DNA of 64,000 nt. It comes from Sva-07 sp963715285. Its GTDB lineage: Bacteria; Actinomycetota; Acidimicrobiia; Acidimicrobiales; Ilumatobacteraceae. The stretch spans positions 1-64,000 of the forward strand of contig CAVQRU010000015.1 in assembly GCA_963715285.1 (NCBI GenBank), given 5' to 3'. A program made the position numbers and the translations under genes. This document shows positions 7,588 to 16,616 of this stretch, in pieces. Within the stretch, counting starts at the first letter, position 1, and each line of letters starts with the position of its first letter. The notes under the pieces are model-generated. The model was not told where the DNA came from. It did not search any database and saw only the letters and a program-made list of their open reading frames with translations.

Positions 7588-9171
7588 ATGAGCGACGACG
7601 GCGCGGCGACACCGGCAACCGAGACGCAGCCGAGCCCGCCGAACGACGCGACGATCGCGATCCAGCTCACCGACATCGTCAAGCGCTTTCCGGGCGTCGT
7701 CGCCAACGACGGCGTCAACCTCACGGTGCGGCTCGGCAGCGTCCATGCGATCGTCGGCGAGAACGGCGCCGGGAAGTCGACACTGATGAAGACCCTCTAC
7801 GGCGCGCACAAGCCCGACGAGGGCACGATCACGGTCAACGGCAAGACCGAGGTCTTCCACTCCCCGAAGGACGCGATCGCCGAGGGCATCGGCATGGTGT
7901 TCCAGGCGTTCATGCTGGCGGCCAACCTCACCGTGTGGGAGAACATCGTCCTCGGCGACGAACCCGGCTCTGCGTTCTCGCTCGACATCAAGCGGGCACG
8001 CCAGCGCATCGTCGAGCTCGGCGACCGTTACGGACTCGAGGTCGACCCCGATGCGTTGATCTCCGACCTCGGGGTGGGCGACAAACAGCGTGTCGAGATC
8101 CTGAAGGTCCTCTACCGCGGCGCAAAGATCCTGATCCTCGACGAACCGACGGCGGTCCTCGTCCCGCAGGAGGTCGACGAGTTGTTCGCCTCACTGCGTG
8201 AACTCACCACCGAGGGCGCCACAATCATCTTCATCTCCCACAAGCTCGACGAGGTGCTCAAGCACGCTGACGCCATCACGGTCATCCGCCAGGGCAAGAC
8301 CGTCGGCGAGATCGACGACCCGAGCAGCGTCACCTCCCGCGAGCTCGCCGAGCTGATGGTCGGCAGCGAACTCCCCACGCCCGAGACCCGCGAGAGCACG
8401 GTCACCGACGTCCCGGTGCTCGAGTTGCGCGGCATGTCCGTCGCGAGTTCCGAGGCTGGAGCGCCGAACCCGCTCGACGACGTCACGTTCACCGTGCATC
8501 GAGGTGAGATCGTGGGGATCGCCGGCGTCGAGGGCAACGGACAGAGCGAGCTGGTCAACGCGATCGTCGGCCTCGCCCGGTCGAGCGGAACGGTGTTGCT
8601 CGACGGCACCGACATCGGCCGGATGTCGACCCGCGACCGCCGCGACAACGGCGTCGGCTACATCGCCGAGGACCGCCAGAAGGACGGCCTCGTCATGTCG
8701 TTCGCCCTGTGGGAGAACGCGGCACTCGGACATCAACATCGAGCCCCCTATGGCAAGGGTCCGTGGTTGAACGTGACGGGCGCCAAGAAGCAGACCGACG
8801 CGATCGTCGACGAGTTCGACGTGCGCACGCCGGGGATCAACGTGCCGGCGTTCACCCTGTCGGGCGGCAACCAGCAGAAGCTGATCGTCGGCCGCGAGAT
8901 GACCGCCGACCCCAAGCTGCTCGTCGCCGCCCATCCGACACGCGGCGTCGACGTCGGCGCCCAGGCGGTCATCTGGGACATCCTGCGTGACGCCCGTGCA
9001 GCCGGGTTGGGCACCGTGCTCGTGTCGGCCGACCTCGAGGAGCTGATCGGGCTCTCGGACCGGCTCCTGGTCATGCTGCGAGGCCGCATCGTCGCCGAAG
9101 TCGACCCATCGACGGTGACCCCGGCCGATCTCGGGTCGTACATGACCGGGGCGAAAGCGGGGGCCGCCTGA
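7588..9171 (+). CDS. Nucleoside ABC transporter, duplicated ATPase subunit
   Basis: About 527 residues with two ABC domains in one chain, as in RbsA/NupO-type ATPases. Domain 1 has Walker A GENGAGKST (about residues 58-66), signature-like DLGVGDKQRVEIL, and Walker B ILILDEPTAVL. Domain 2 has the customary degenerate Walker A (GVEGNGQSELV), a standard LSGGNQQK signature and the atypical Walker B LLVAAHPTRGVD common in the second domain of this family. It energises import of the ligand bound by the upstream BMP lipoprotein. An in-frame GTG at 7585 directly precedes the ATG. The stop overlaps the next start (TGATG), indicating translational coupling. Confidence 0.93.
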   Translation: MSDDGAATPATETQPSPPNDATIAIQLTDIVKRFPGVVANDGVNLTVRLGSVHAIVGENGAGKSTLMKTLYGAHKPDEGTITVNGKTEVFHSPKDAIAEGIGMVFQAFMLAANLTVWENIVLGDEPGSAFSLDIKRARQRIVELGDRYGLEVDPDALISDLGVGDKQRVEILKVLYRGAKILILDEPTAVLVPQEVDELFASLRELTTEGATIIFISHKLDEVLKHADAITVIRQGKTVGEIDDPSSVTSRELAELMVGSELPTPETRESTVTDVPVLELRGMSVASSEAGAPNPLDDVTFTVHRGEIVGIAGVEGNGQSELVNAIVGLARSSGTVLLDGTDIGRMSTRDRRDNGVGYIAEDRQKDGLVMSFALWENAALGHQHRAPYGKGPWLNVTGAKKQTDAIVDEFDVRTPGINVPAFTLSGGNQQKLIVGREMTADPKLLVAAHPTRGVDVGAQAVIWDILRDARAAGLGTVLVSADLEELIGLSDRLLVMLRGRIVAEVDPSTVTPADLGSYMTGAKAGAA

Positions 9172-10334
9172 TGTGGCAGAAGGTCTGGCGCGCATCGCTC
9201 GCCCCATTGATCGCTGCCGCGTCGGCGATCATCATCTCGTCGATCGCCTTGATCATCTCGGGCAACAATCCCGTCGAGGCCTTCCAGGAGATGTGGAAGA
9301 CGATCGACTCCACCCAGTCGGTCGTCATCATCATCAACACCGCCGTCCCGCTCTACATCGCCGGTGTCGCTGCGGCGATCGGGTTCAAGATGAACCTGTT
9401 CAACATCGGCACGAACGGCCAGTACCTGCTGGCCGCGCTCGTGGCCGGGTGGGCCGGCGCCGAGGTCAGCCTGCCACCGCTGCTGCACGTGCCGTTCGTG
9501 ATCCTCGTCGCGATCACCGTTGGCGGTTGCTGGGCACTGATCGCGGGCATCTTGAACGTCACCCGAAACGTCAACGTCGTCGTCTCGACGATCATGCTCA
9601 ACTACATCGGCATCGGCCTCAGTGCGTTCCTGCTGGCCGAGGTGTTCCGTGACGAGGAGAACGGTGGCCTCGTCGCCCAGACCAAGGTGATGCCGGAGTC
9701 CGCTCGTCTGCCGGCGCTGAACCCGATCTTCGAGCTCTTCGGCTTCAACTTCCCGAACAACGTCGAGCTGTTCGGGTTCCTCCCGATCGCGATCCTGCTC
9801 GGCGTCGCCTACTACGTACTCCTCAACCGCAGCCTGTTCGGTTACGAACTTCGGCTGTCGGGCCTCAACCCCGACGCTGCGTTGTCCGCCGGCGTCAACC
9901 CCAAGCGCATGGTGCTGATCACCCTCTTCATGTCGGGCGCGGTTGCCGGCATGATCGGCCTGCCCTTCCTCTTGTCCGACCCGAGCTTCCTCAAGTACGG
10001 CGACGCGTTCCCGACGATGATCGGCTTCACCGGCCTCGGCATCGCCCTGCTCGGCCGCAACAACCCGGCCGGGATCGCCGCGGCCGCCATCGTGTGGGCA
10101 ACGATCGAGCGGGCGACACAGCGCCTCGGCCCGATCGGCATCCCACCCGAGATCGGCAAGATCCTGCAGGGCTCGTTCCTGCTCACTGCGGTGATCGCCT
10201 ACGAGGTCGTCCGGAGGCGCAACGACGCCGCTGCCGTCGCCGCAGCTGCGGCGGTCACCAAGAACCGTGACGACGCGTCCTACGAGCCGCCACCGAATCT
10301 CAGTACCGGACAGGGAGCGGGGGCACCGATATGA
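9171..10334 (+). CDS. Nucleoside ABC transporter permease 1 (NupP/YufP-like)
   Basis: A 387-residue polytopic protein of the BPD_transp_2 family with about 10 predicted TM segments. Typical motifs are NLFNIGTNGQYLLAA near residue 75 and GFTGLGIALLGRNNPAGI toward the C-terminus. It forms half of the membrane channel. The start overlaps the ATPase stop, and its own stop overlaps the start of permease 2 (ATGA), so the three proteins are translationally coupled. Confidence 0.93.
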   Translation: MWQKVWRASLAPLIAAASAIIISSIALIISGNNPVEAFQEMWKTIDSTQSVVIIINTAVPLYIAGVAAAIGFKMNLFNIGTNGQYLLAALVAGWAGAEVSLPPLLHVPFVILVAITVGGCWALIAGILNVTRNVNVVVSTIMLNYIGIGLSAFLLAEVFRDEENGGLVAQTKVMPESARLPALNPIFELFGFNFPNNVELFGFLPIAILLGVAYYVLLNRSLFGYELRLSGLNPDAALSAGVNPKRMVLITLFMSGAVAGMIGLPFLLSDPSFLKYGDAFPTMIGFTGLGIALLGRNNPAGIAAAAIVWATIERATQRLGPIGIPPEIGKILQGSFLLTAVIAYEVVRRRNDAAAVAAAAAVTKNRDDASYEPPPNLSTGQGAGAPI

Positions 10335-11623
10335 CCACCACCATCGACGCTCAACCGCAGGCATCCCCGCCGCGCTCGTCGTTCCTTCACTCGGCACGGT
10401 TCCGCATCCTCGTCATCATGCTGATCGGCATCGGCGTCGTGTCGGCCGCCCGCATCATCGCCGACAACCCCGACCTCACGTCGAGCGGCACGTTCGGCGT
10501 CGGTCTGCGCACCGCGGCGCCGATCGCGCTCGCCGGCCTCGCCGGTCTCGTCGCCGAACGCAGCGGCACGGTCAACATCGGCATCGAGGGCATGATGGTG
10601 ATGGGCACCATCTGGGCAGGCTGGTGGGGATGGGAGTTCGGCCCGTGGGCGGCGCTGCTCGGCGGCATCATCGGCGGCATGCTCGGCGGGCTGCTGATGA
10701 GCCTCGCCACGACCACGTTCGGCGTCAACCACATCGTCGCCGGTGTCGCCATCAACCTGATCGCCCCCGGCATCGCCAGGTTCATGGCGAGCGAGCTCTT
10801 CGTCGGGGTCCAGGGTGGATCCGTGACGTCGTCGCCCGGCAACTCGGGCAGCATCGGCGAGTTCACGGTGCCCTTCCTGTCGGGAGGTGATCTCTTCGGT
10901 TGGCAGTCGCCGGACATCCTCGGCTGGCTCGAGGACACCGGCTGGTTCATGATCGCCGACGTCGCCGGCCTCGGGAAGGGTGTGACCACCGCAGTCACCT
11001 GGGACGTCGTACTCACCTTCTCGCTGTTCTTCGCCGTCGCCTACCTGCTGTGGCACATGCGCCTCGGTCTGCGACTGCGCTTCGCCGGTGAACGGCCGTC
11101 GGCTGCGGACTCGCTCGGCGTGTCGGTCCACAAGATGCGCTGGATCGGCATGGCGATGTCCGGTGGCCTGGCCGGCATGGGCGGCGCTGTCCTCGTGCTG
11201 TTCTCCAACCGATACCTCGAGAACCAGGTGTCCGGCCGCGGCTTCCTCGGCCTCGCCACGATGATCTTCGGCAACTGGATGCCAGCCGGAACAGCGATCG
11301 GCGCCGGCCTGTTCGGCTACGCGCAGGGCATCACGCTCAGAACCGGCCCCGGCGACCTGGTCCGCACGCTGCTCCTCGCGGCGGCGATCGGACTCATCCT
11401 GCTCGTCGTCTGGATGCTCGTCCAGAAGGACTTCGCACCGGCCGGGACCGTCACCGTCTTCGCCGTGGTGGCGCTGTGGGCCTACTTCGCCGCCGAGTCG
11501 CCGAACAACCAGTTGGTCTTCGTGACGCCGTACGTCGTGACGCTGATCGCGGTGTCGATCGGCGCCCAACGGCTCCGACCACCCGCCGAGGAAGGCATCC
11601 CCTGGTTCAAGGGGATGCAGTAG
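10331..11623 (+). CDS. Nucleoside ABC transporter permease 2 (NupQ/YufQ-like)
   Basis: A 430-residue BPD_transp_2 permease, partner of the preceding one. The motif ERSGTVNIGIEGMMVMG (about residues 77-93) and the C-terminal GRGFLGLATMIFGNWMPAG are diagnostic of the second permease of purine nucleoside importers. It is longer than many homologues because of extra C-terminal hydrophobic helices (about residues 340-415). The ATGA overlap joins it to permease 1, and adenosine deaminase starts 15 bases after its stop. Confidence 0.93.
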   Translation: MTTTIDAQPQASPPRSSFLHSARFRILVIMLIGIGVVSAARIIADNPDLTSSGTFGVGLRTAAPIALAGLAGLVAERSGTVNIGIEGMMVMGTIWAGWWGWEFGPWAALLGGIIGGMLGGLLMSLATTTFGVNHIVAGVAINLIAPGIARFMASELFVGVQGGSVTSSPGNSGSIGEFTVPFLSGGDLFGWQSPDILGWLEDTGWFMIADVAGLGKGVTTAVTWDVVLTFSLFFAVAYLLWHMRLGLRLRFAGERPSAADSLGVSVHKMRWIGMAMSGGLAGMGGAVLVLFSNRYLENQVSGRGFLGLATMIFGNWMPAGTAIGAGLFGYAQGITLRTGPGDLVRTLLLAAAIGLILLVVWMLVQKDFAPAGTVTVFAVVALWAYFAAESPNNQLVFVTPYVVTLIAVSIGAQRLRPPAEEGIPWFKGMQ

Positions 11624-11638
11624 CGGTTCCCGACCACC

Positions 11639-12727
11639 GTGCCGATCACGTCCCAGCAGGCGGTGGCGCTACCGAAAGTGCTCCTGCACGACCACCTCGA
11701 CGGCGGCCTGCGCGTGGCCACGGTCCTGGAACTCGCGGATGCGATCGGGTGGACGCTGCCGACCACCGACCCCGACGACCTGCAGGCGTGGTTCACACGC
11801 GGTGCGGACACCCGCGACCTGCTCCAGTACCTCGCGACGTTCGAGCACACGCTGGCGGTGATGCAGACCGCCGAGTCGATCGAGCGAATCGCGTACGAGG
11901 CCACCATCGACCTCGCCGACGACGGAGTCGTCTACGCGGAGGTGCGCTTCGCGCCCGAACTCCATCTCGCCGACGGGCTCACGCTCGATGAGGTGGTCGA
12001 GGCGGCGACGAGCGGGTTCCGGCGCGGCGAGACCGACGCGGACACCGCCGGCCGAACCATCGTCGTCAACGCGATCTGCTGCGCGATGCGCACCGAGCAC
12101 CGCTCGCTCGAGATCGCACGACTCGTCGATCGGCTCCGCTCCTGGGACGACAAGGTGGTGGCGTTCGACCTGGCCGGCGCGGAGACGGGCTTCCCGCCGT
12201 CGCTGCACGCCGAGGCGCTCGCGTTCGCCCGCAACGCCCACCTCAACATCACCCTCCACGCCAGCGAACCGCCCGACCTCGAACTGATCTCCGATGCGCT
12301 CGCCCAGGGAGCGCATCGCATCGGTCACGGCGTGCGCCTGCGCGCCGACACGAACCTGACCGGCACGAACACCGCCGGCGCTCCGCTGGTGCTCGGCCCG
12401 CTCGCCCAGTACGTGCTCGACCATCAGATCCACCTCGAGATGGCTCCGACGTGCAACGTGCAGATCGGAGCGGTACCGAGTGTGGCCGATCATCCCGTCG
12501 GACCGTTCCTGCGCGCCGGGTTCAACGTGGGGCTCAACACCGACAATCGCCTGATGAGCAACGTCCGGCCGTCGAGCGAGTTGCTGGCCGTGGCGAACGC
12601 CCACGCACTGACGGTCGACGAGGTCGAGCAGCTCGCCGTCAATGCGATGATGTCGTCGTTCGCGCCGATGGCGATGCGGCGGGCGCTGGTCGAGACGACG
12701 ATACGCCCCGCGTACGCCGGCATCTGA
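11639..12727 (+). CDS. add: Adenosine deaminase, copy 1
   Basis: A 362-residue metal-dependent deaminase converting (deoxy)adenosine to (deoxy)inosine. Zinc ligands and catalytic residues are visible: HDH (His17, His19), LHASE (His and the catalytic Glu, in place of the usual HAGE), GHGVRL, and NTDN (zinc Asp; the following residue is Asn rather than the Asp of classic enzymes, also seen in copy 2). It lies 15 bases after permease 2 and is probably cotranscribed, so imported adenosine meets the deaminase at once. The start codon is GTG. A second copy lies at 15527-16615. Confidence 0.92.
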   Translation: MPITSQQAVALPKVLLHDHLDGGLRVATVLELADAIGWTLPTTDPDDLQAWFTRGADTRDLLQYLATFEHTLAVMQTAESIERIAYEATIDLADDGVVYAEVRFAPELHLADGLTLDEVVEAATSGFRRGETDADTAGRTIVVNAICCAMRTEHRSLEIARLVDRLRSWDDKVVAFDLAGAETGFPPSLHAEALAFARNAHLNITLHASEPPDLELISDALAQGAHRIGHGVRLRADTNLTGTNTAGAPLVLGPLAQYVLDHQIHLEMAPTCNVQIGAVPSVADHPVGPFLRAGFNVGLNTDNRLMSNVRPSSELLAVANAHALTVDEVEQLAVNAMMSSFAPMAMRRALVETTIRPAYAGI

Positions 12728-12745
12728 ACCCGCCCGTCGACGGCG

Positions 12746-13117
12746 TCAGCGCACGAGTCGCGCGACCGCCTCCACCTCGATGCCCCCACGCGGCCGCTGC
12801 GTGAGCGTGACCGTCACCGACAGAGGACGCGCCGACTCCATGATCTCGCCTGCGATCTCGGCCGCGAGCGCCTCCGCGAACACGGCTCGATCTCTGAACC
12901 CCCACAGGTAGAGCTTGAGGCTCTTCGACTCGACGCAGGAGAGGTCGGGCTCGTAGGCGATCGTGACGCAGGAGAGGTCGGGTTGCCCGGTGACCGGACA
13001 CACCGACGACAACTCCTCGGTGCGGAACGTCACCAGCGTGACGTGCTCGGGGGCAGGGAACACTTCGACGTGGTCGAGCGGGTGGCGAACGGTGGTACCC
13101 AGGGCGGTCAGTTCCAT
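12746..13117 (-). CDS. queF: NADPH-dependent 7-cyano-7-deazaguanine reductase (QueF)
   Basis: A 123-residue single-domain (type I) QueF, which reduces preQ0 to preQ1 in queuosine biosynthesis. SSVCPVTGQPD carries the Cys that forms the thioimide with preQ0 and the proton-donating Asp; ESKSLKLYLWGFRD is the substrate-recognition signature. It is short compared with the 165-residue Bacillus enzyme, lacking the usual N-terminal extension, but the core is complete. The ATG is supported by TAGCCT eight bases upstream on the minus strand (leaderless). No other queuosine gene is in view. Confidence 0.9.
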   Translation of the reverse strand: MELTALGTTVRHPLDHVEVFPAPEHVTLVTFRTEELSSVCPVTGQPDLSCVTIAYEPDLSCVESKSLKLYLWGFRDRAVFAEALAAEIAGEIMESARPLSVTVTLTQRPRGGIEVEAVARLVR

Positions 13118-13163
13118 CCGCACCGAGGCTACTGTCGGGGCGACACCCACTGCCTGGAGGATC

Positions 13164-14570
13164 GTGTCGAGCACTTCACACCGCACCGTTCGATCGCCCG
13201 TCACCTCCCGCGCGACCTGGGCCGCTCTCGTCGCTGCTGCGATTGGCATCGCCGCCTGCTCGTCCGCCGACGACACGACCACCGAACCGAGCAGCGCCTC
13301 CTCGACCGCGCCCGCGCCGACGTCCGACCCGGCCGTTCTCGCGGACCCACCCCCGGCGGACGCGTCGGCGACCACCGAGGCGCCCACGACCACGATCGAC
13401 CCGGCGGAGGCCCGAACGATCGAGCAGGTGAACGAGTACGTCGCCCAGGCGGCCGCGTTCGACCAGGCCGGCGCCGACGCACAGTTCCCCGCCGGCCTGA
13501 CGTTCGCTGCGGGTGGCGCTCCCGGCTACAGCCGCTACGTGTTCCGCGAGCACTCCGAGGGGGTCGTGCCAACACTCGTGGAGGGGCCATTGGAGGGCAC
13601 GGTGCGCTGTCAGGACGAAGCGCTCCCGTGCTCCTACCTCGAGCTGAAGGAACTCGCCGCGTCCGGCGCGCCGGTCCCGTCGGAGTTGGAGATGACACCC
13701 GAGGAACTGGTCGTGCTCGTGGGTCAACTCGACACCCTCAACGCGTTCGCCGAAGCGCACCGCGACGTCGACTCGGCCTGCGCCGAGGGATTCGTCAGCG
13801 ACCAGATCCAGACCGCGAACATGGGGTCGCACTTCTACCAACCGCAGTGGTTGGGTGACGGGTTCGACCCCGCCCGGCCGGAGATCCTGCTCTACGCGCT
13901 CGCCGACGGCCGGGTCGCCGACGGTCCGGTCGGGCAGTGCATCGACGGAGCCTGGCAGGGCGAGCCGATGCAGTTGGTCGGCACGTCGTTCATCATCCCG
14001 CCGTCGGTGATCGGCAACGCCCACCCCGAGACGTTCGCCGGCCCCCTCGACAACTGGCACATCCACTACAACCTCTGCCGCGGCAATGCGCAGGGACGTG
14101 ACACGTTCGTGCCCCGCAGCGAGTGCGAGGCGGCCGGCGGCAACTTCTCGGCGGCGCTCGGCTGGATGCTCCACGCGTGGGTCGATCCGTCGCACGACAA
14201 CCAGCTGGGCGTGTTCGGGATGTGGAACCCGACGATCGCGCCGCTCGCCGACGCCGACGCGATCCTCGAGTCCCGCGAGGTCCGTGGCTCCGACTTCCCC
14301 GAGGGCGCACGGCAATCGCTGATCAGCGACTTCCTCTACAACGGCGACCTCGACGTCAGCGTCGGTCAGCCAGTGTTCTTCAACAACGTCGACGCGGTGC
14401 CGCACACGGTCACCGCCGGCACGCCGAACGATCCTGCGCTCGACGACTTCGACTCCGGTCTGATGGCGCCCGGCACCAACTACGCGGTCACCTTCGACGA
14501 GCCCGGCGTCTACTCGCTCTTCTGCGCCCTCCACACCGACATGGTCGCGACCGTCACCGTCTCCGACTGA
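13164..14570 (+). CDS. Lipoprotein with C-terminal cupredoxin (type 1 copper) domain
   Basis: A 468-residue secreted lipoprotein: GTG start with GGAGG three bases upstream, hydrophobic segment, lipobox IAAC (Cys32), Ser/Thr/Ala-rich linker. Residues about 90-375 form a domain I do not recognise, with six or more Cys and a His/Trp-rich part (DNWHIHYNLC, LGWMLHAWVDP). The last 95 residues are cupredoxin-like with a full type 1 copper set: His414 (VPHTV), Cys454, His457 and Met460 in FCALHTDM. This suggests an extracytoplasmic electron-transfer or copper protein. It is divergent from queF, 46 bp away, and followed by palindrome B. Confidence 0.8.
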   Translation: MSSTSHRTVRSPVTSRATWAALVAAAIGIAACSSADDTTTEPSSASSTAPAPTSDPAVLADPPPADASATTEAPTTTIDPAEARTIEQVNEYVAQAAAFDQAGADAQFPAGLTFAAGGAPGYSRYVFREHSEGVVPTLVEGPLEGTVRCQDEALPCSYLELKELAASGAPVPSELEMTPEELVVLVGQLDTLNAFAEAHRDVDSACAEGFVSDQIQTANMGSHFYQPQWLGDGFDPARPEILLYALADGRVADGPVGQCIDGAWQGEPMQLVGTSFIIPPSVIGNAHPETFAGPLDNWHIHYNLCRGNAQGRDTFVPRSECEAAGGNFSAALGWMLHAWVDPSHDNQLGVFGMWNPTIAPLADADAILESREVRGSDFPEGARQSLISDFLYNGDLDVSVGQPVFFNNVDAVPHTVTAGTPNDPALDDFDSGLMAPGTNYAVTFDEPGVYSLFCALHTDMVATVTVSD

Positions 14571-14573
14571 CCC

Positions 14574-14604
14574 GTTGCATCTGGGGTCAGACCCCAGATG
14601 CAAC
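14574..14604. terminator. GGGGTCAGACCCC-core palindrome, site B
   Basis: A perfect 31-bp palindrome (15-bp arms, central A at 14589), three bases after the stop codon of the cupredoxin lipoprotein and 24 bases before the PhyH gene start. The outer arms (GTTGCATCT and complement) differ from those at sites A and C, but the core is the same. Confidence 0.7.
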
Positions 14605-14627
14605 ACGGCGAGCGGTACGATCGGCGT

Positions 14628-15494
14628 GTGCTGAGCCCCGACCAGGTCGAGTCGTACCGGCGTGACGGGTTCCTCGTCCTGCCCGACTTCGTGTCGACCG
14701 AAGCGTGCCAACGGCTGAGGACGCGCGCGCTCGAGATCGTCGATGCGTGGGAACCGAGCGACGAGCGGACGGTGTTCACCACCAACGAACAGGAGCGAAC
14801 CTCCAACGGCGAGTTCCTTGCGAGCGGATCGACCACCTGGTGCTTCTTCGAGGAGGAGGCGTTCGGCCCCGACGGCGAGCTCACACAGGCGAAGGAACTG
14901 AGCATCAACAAGATCGGTCACGCCCAGCACGACCTCGACGAGGAGTTCGAGCTCTTCGCCTACAACCCGGACATCGCTGGGGTCGCCGCCGACATCGGAC
15001 TGGCCGACGCCCTCGCCCTGCAGTCGATGTACATCTTCAAACAGCCGCGTATCGGCGGCGAGGTCGGCTGCCACCAGGACGCCACCTTCCTCTACACCGA
15101 CCCCGTCACGGTGACCGGGTTCTGGTTCGCGATCGAGGATGCGACGCTCGACAACGGGTGCCTGTGGGCCGAGCCGGGAGGCCATCGCGGACCGCTACGC
15201 CAGATCTTCAAGCGCAACGCGGCCGCCGACGGCACCGTGTTCGAGCCGATCGACGACACACCGCTGCCGGCCCCGCCGCCCGACGGCGACACGCTGGTCC
15301 CGCTCGAAGTCAGCGCAGGCACGATGGTCGTGCTCCACGGGCGCCTGCCCCACTGGAGCGGCGTCAACCGATCGGGTGTGAGCCGACACGCCTACTCGCT
15401 GCACTGCATCTCCGCCTCCGCCGACTATCCCGGCTGGAACTGGCTCCAGCGACCCGCCGACATGCCGCTGCGTCCGCTCGTCACCGCCCGCTGA
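14628..15494 (+). CDS. Phytanoyl-CoA dioxygenase (PhyH) family protein
   Basis: A 288-residue Fe(II)/2-oxoglutarate-dependent oxygenase of the PhyH family. The N-terminal SPDQVESYRRDGFLVLPDF is typical. The iron ligands are the His and Asp of GCHQDATFL and a distal His in HGRLPHWSGVNRS, with a downstream Arg (SRHAYSLH) for 2-oxoglutarate. It is of the size of small phytanoyl-CoA hydroxylases, but the substrate is not predictable. The GTG start at 14628 is six bases after TACGAT (14616-14621), which supports a leaderless start. Confidence 0.87.
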   Translation: MLSPDQVESYRRDGFLVLPDFVSTEACQRLRTRALEIVDAWEPSDERTVFTTNEQERTSNGEFLASGSTTWCFFEEEAFGPDGELTQAKELSINKIGHAQHDLDEEFELFAYNPDIAGVAADIGLADALALQSMYIFKQPRIGGEVGCHQDATFLYTDPVTVTGFWFAIEDATLDNGCLWAEPGGHRGPLRQIFKRNAAADGTVFEPIDDTPLPAPPPDGDTLVPLEVSAGTMVVLHGRLPHWSGVNRSGVSRHAYSLHCISASADYPGWNWLQRPADMPLRPLVTAR

Positions 15495-15526
15495 ACCACC
15501 AGCGCATCGGTCGGTAGCGTGTGGCC

Positions 15527-16615
15527 ATGTCATTGGCCGAACTCATCCAGCGAGCACCCAAGGCGCTGCTCCACGACCACCTCGACGGCGGGGTCCGTCC
15601 CCGAACCGTCATCGAACTGGCCCAGGAGTACGGCTACACCGATCTGCCCACCACCGACGTCGACGACCTCGCCACCTGGTTCAACCGAGGGGCCAAGCGC
15701 AACGATCTCGTGCTCTACCTCGAGACGTTCGCCCACACCGTCGGCGTGATGCAGGACCGCGACGCGATCGAGCGGGTCGCGTTCGAGTGCGCCCAGGACC
15801 TGGCCGCCGACAACGTCGTCTACGCCGAAGTCCGTTTCGCTCCGGAACTGAGCACCGAGAAGGGGCTGACGCTCGACGAGGTCATGCACGCGGTGCTCGC
15901 CGGGTTCCGGCGCGGATCGGCCGACACCGACCTGACGATCTATGCGATCGCATCGGCGATGCGCACCGCAGCACGGAGCCTGGAGATCGCCGAACTCGCC
16001 GTGCGGTACCGCGACGAGGGCGTGGTCGGCTTCGACATCGCCGGCGCGGAGGCCGGCTACCCACCGTCGCGGCATCTCGACGCCTTCCAGTACGTCAACC
16101 GCGAGAACTTCCACTCCACCATCCACGCCGGCGAGGCGTTCGGGTTGCCGTCGATCTGGGAGGCGGTGCAGTTCTGCGGCGCCGAACGGCTGGGACACGG
16201 CGTTCGCATCGTCGACGACATCGATCCGGGCAGCGGCCTCGGCTCGGAACACCTCGGTCGGCTCGCCACCTACATCCGCGACCGGCGCATCCCGTTGGAG
16301 CTCTGTCCGACGTCGAACGTCAACACCGGTGTCGTCGCCTCGATCGCCGAACATCCGATCGGCATGCTCCGCCGTCTCCGGTTCCGGGTGACGGTCAACA
16401 CCGACAACCGGCTGATGTCGAACACCTCGATGACCAAGGAGATGCAGAAGCTGCACGACGCGTTCGGATGGGGCCTCGACGACTTCGAGTGGCTCACGGT
16501 CAACGCGATGAAGTCGTCGTTCGCCCCGTTCCCGGAGCGGCTGAAGCTCATCAACGGCGTGATCAAACCCCGGTACTCGATCCTCAAGTCGGAACTCTCA
16601 CTCGGGGCGGCCTGA
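15527..16615 (+). CDS. add: Adenosine deaminase, copy 2
   Basis: A 362-residue paralogue of the deaminase at 11639, with the same marks: HDH (His16, His18), IHAGE, GHGVRI and NTDNRLMSN. Compared with copy 1 it keeps the canonical HAGE. The ATG is six bases after TAGCGT (15515-15520), so it has its own leaderless promoter. The stop is one base before the uracil phosphoribosyltransferase ATG, an operon-like junction. One copy probably serves uptake (with the transporter) and the other general salvage; this split is inference. Confidence 0.92.
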   Translation: MSLAELIQRAPKALLHDHLDGGVRPRTVIELAQEYGYTDLPTTDVDDLATWFNRGAKRNDLVLYLETFAHTVGVMQDRDAIERVAFECAQDLAADNVVYAEVRFAPELSTEKGLTLDEVMHAVLAGFRRGSADTDLTIYAIASAMRTAARSLEIAELAVRYRDEGVVGFDIAGAEAGYPPSRHLDAFQYVNRENFHSTIHAGEAFGLPSIWEAVQFCGAERLGHGVRIVDDIDPGSGLGSEHLGRLATYIRDRRIPLELCPTSNVNTGVVASIAEHPIGMLRRLRFRVTVNTDNRLMSNTSMTKEMQKLHDAFGWGLDDFEWLTVNAMKSSFAPFPERLKLINGVIKPRYSILKSELSLGAA

Positions 16616-16616
16616 G

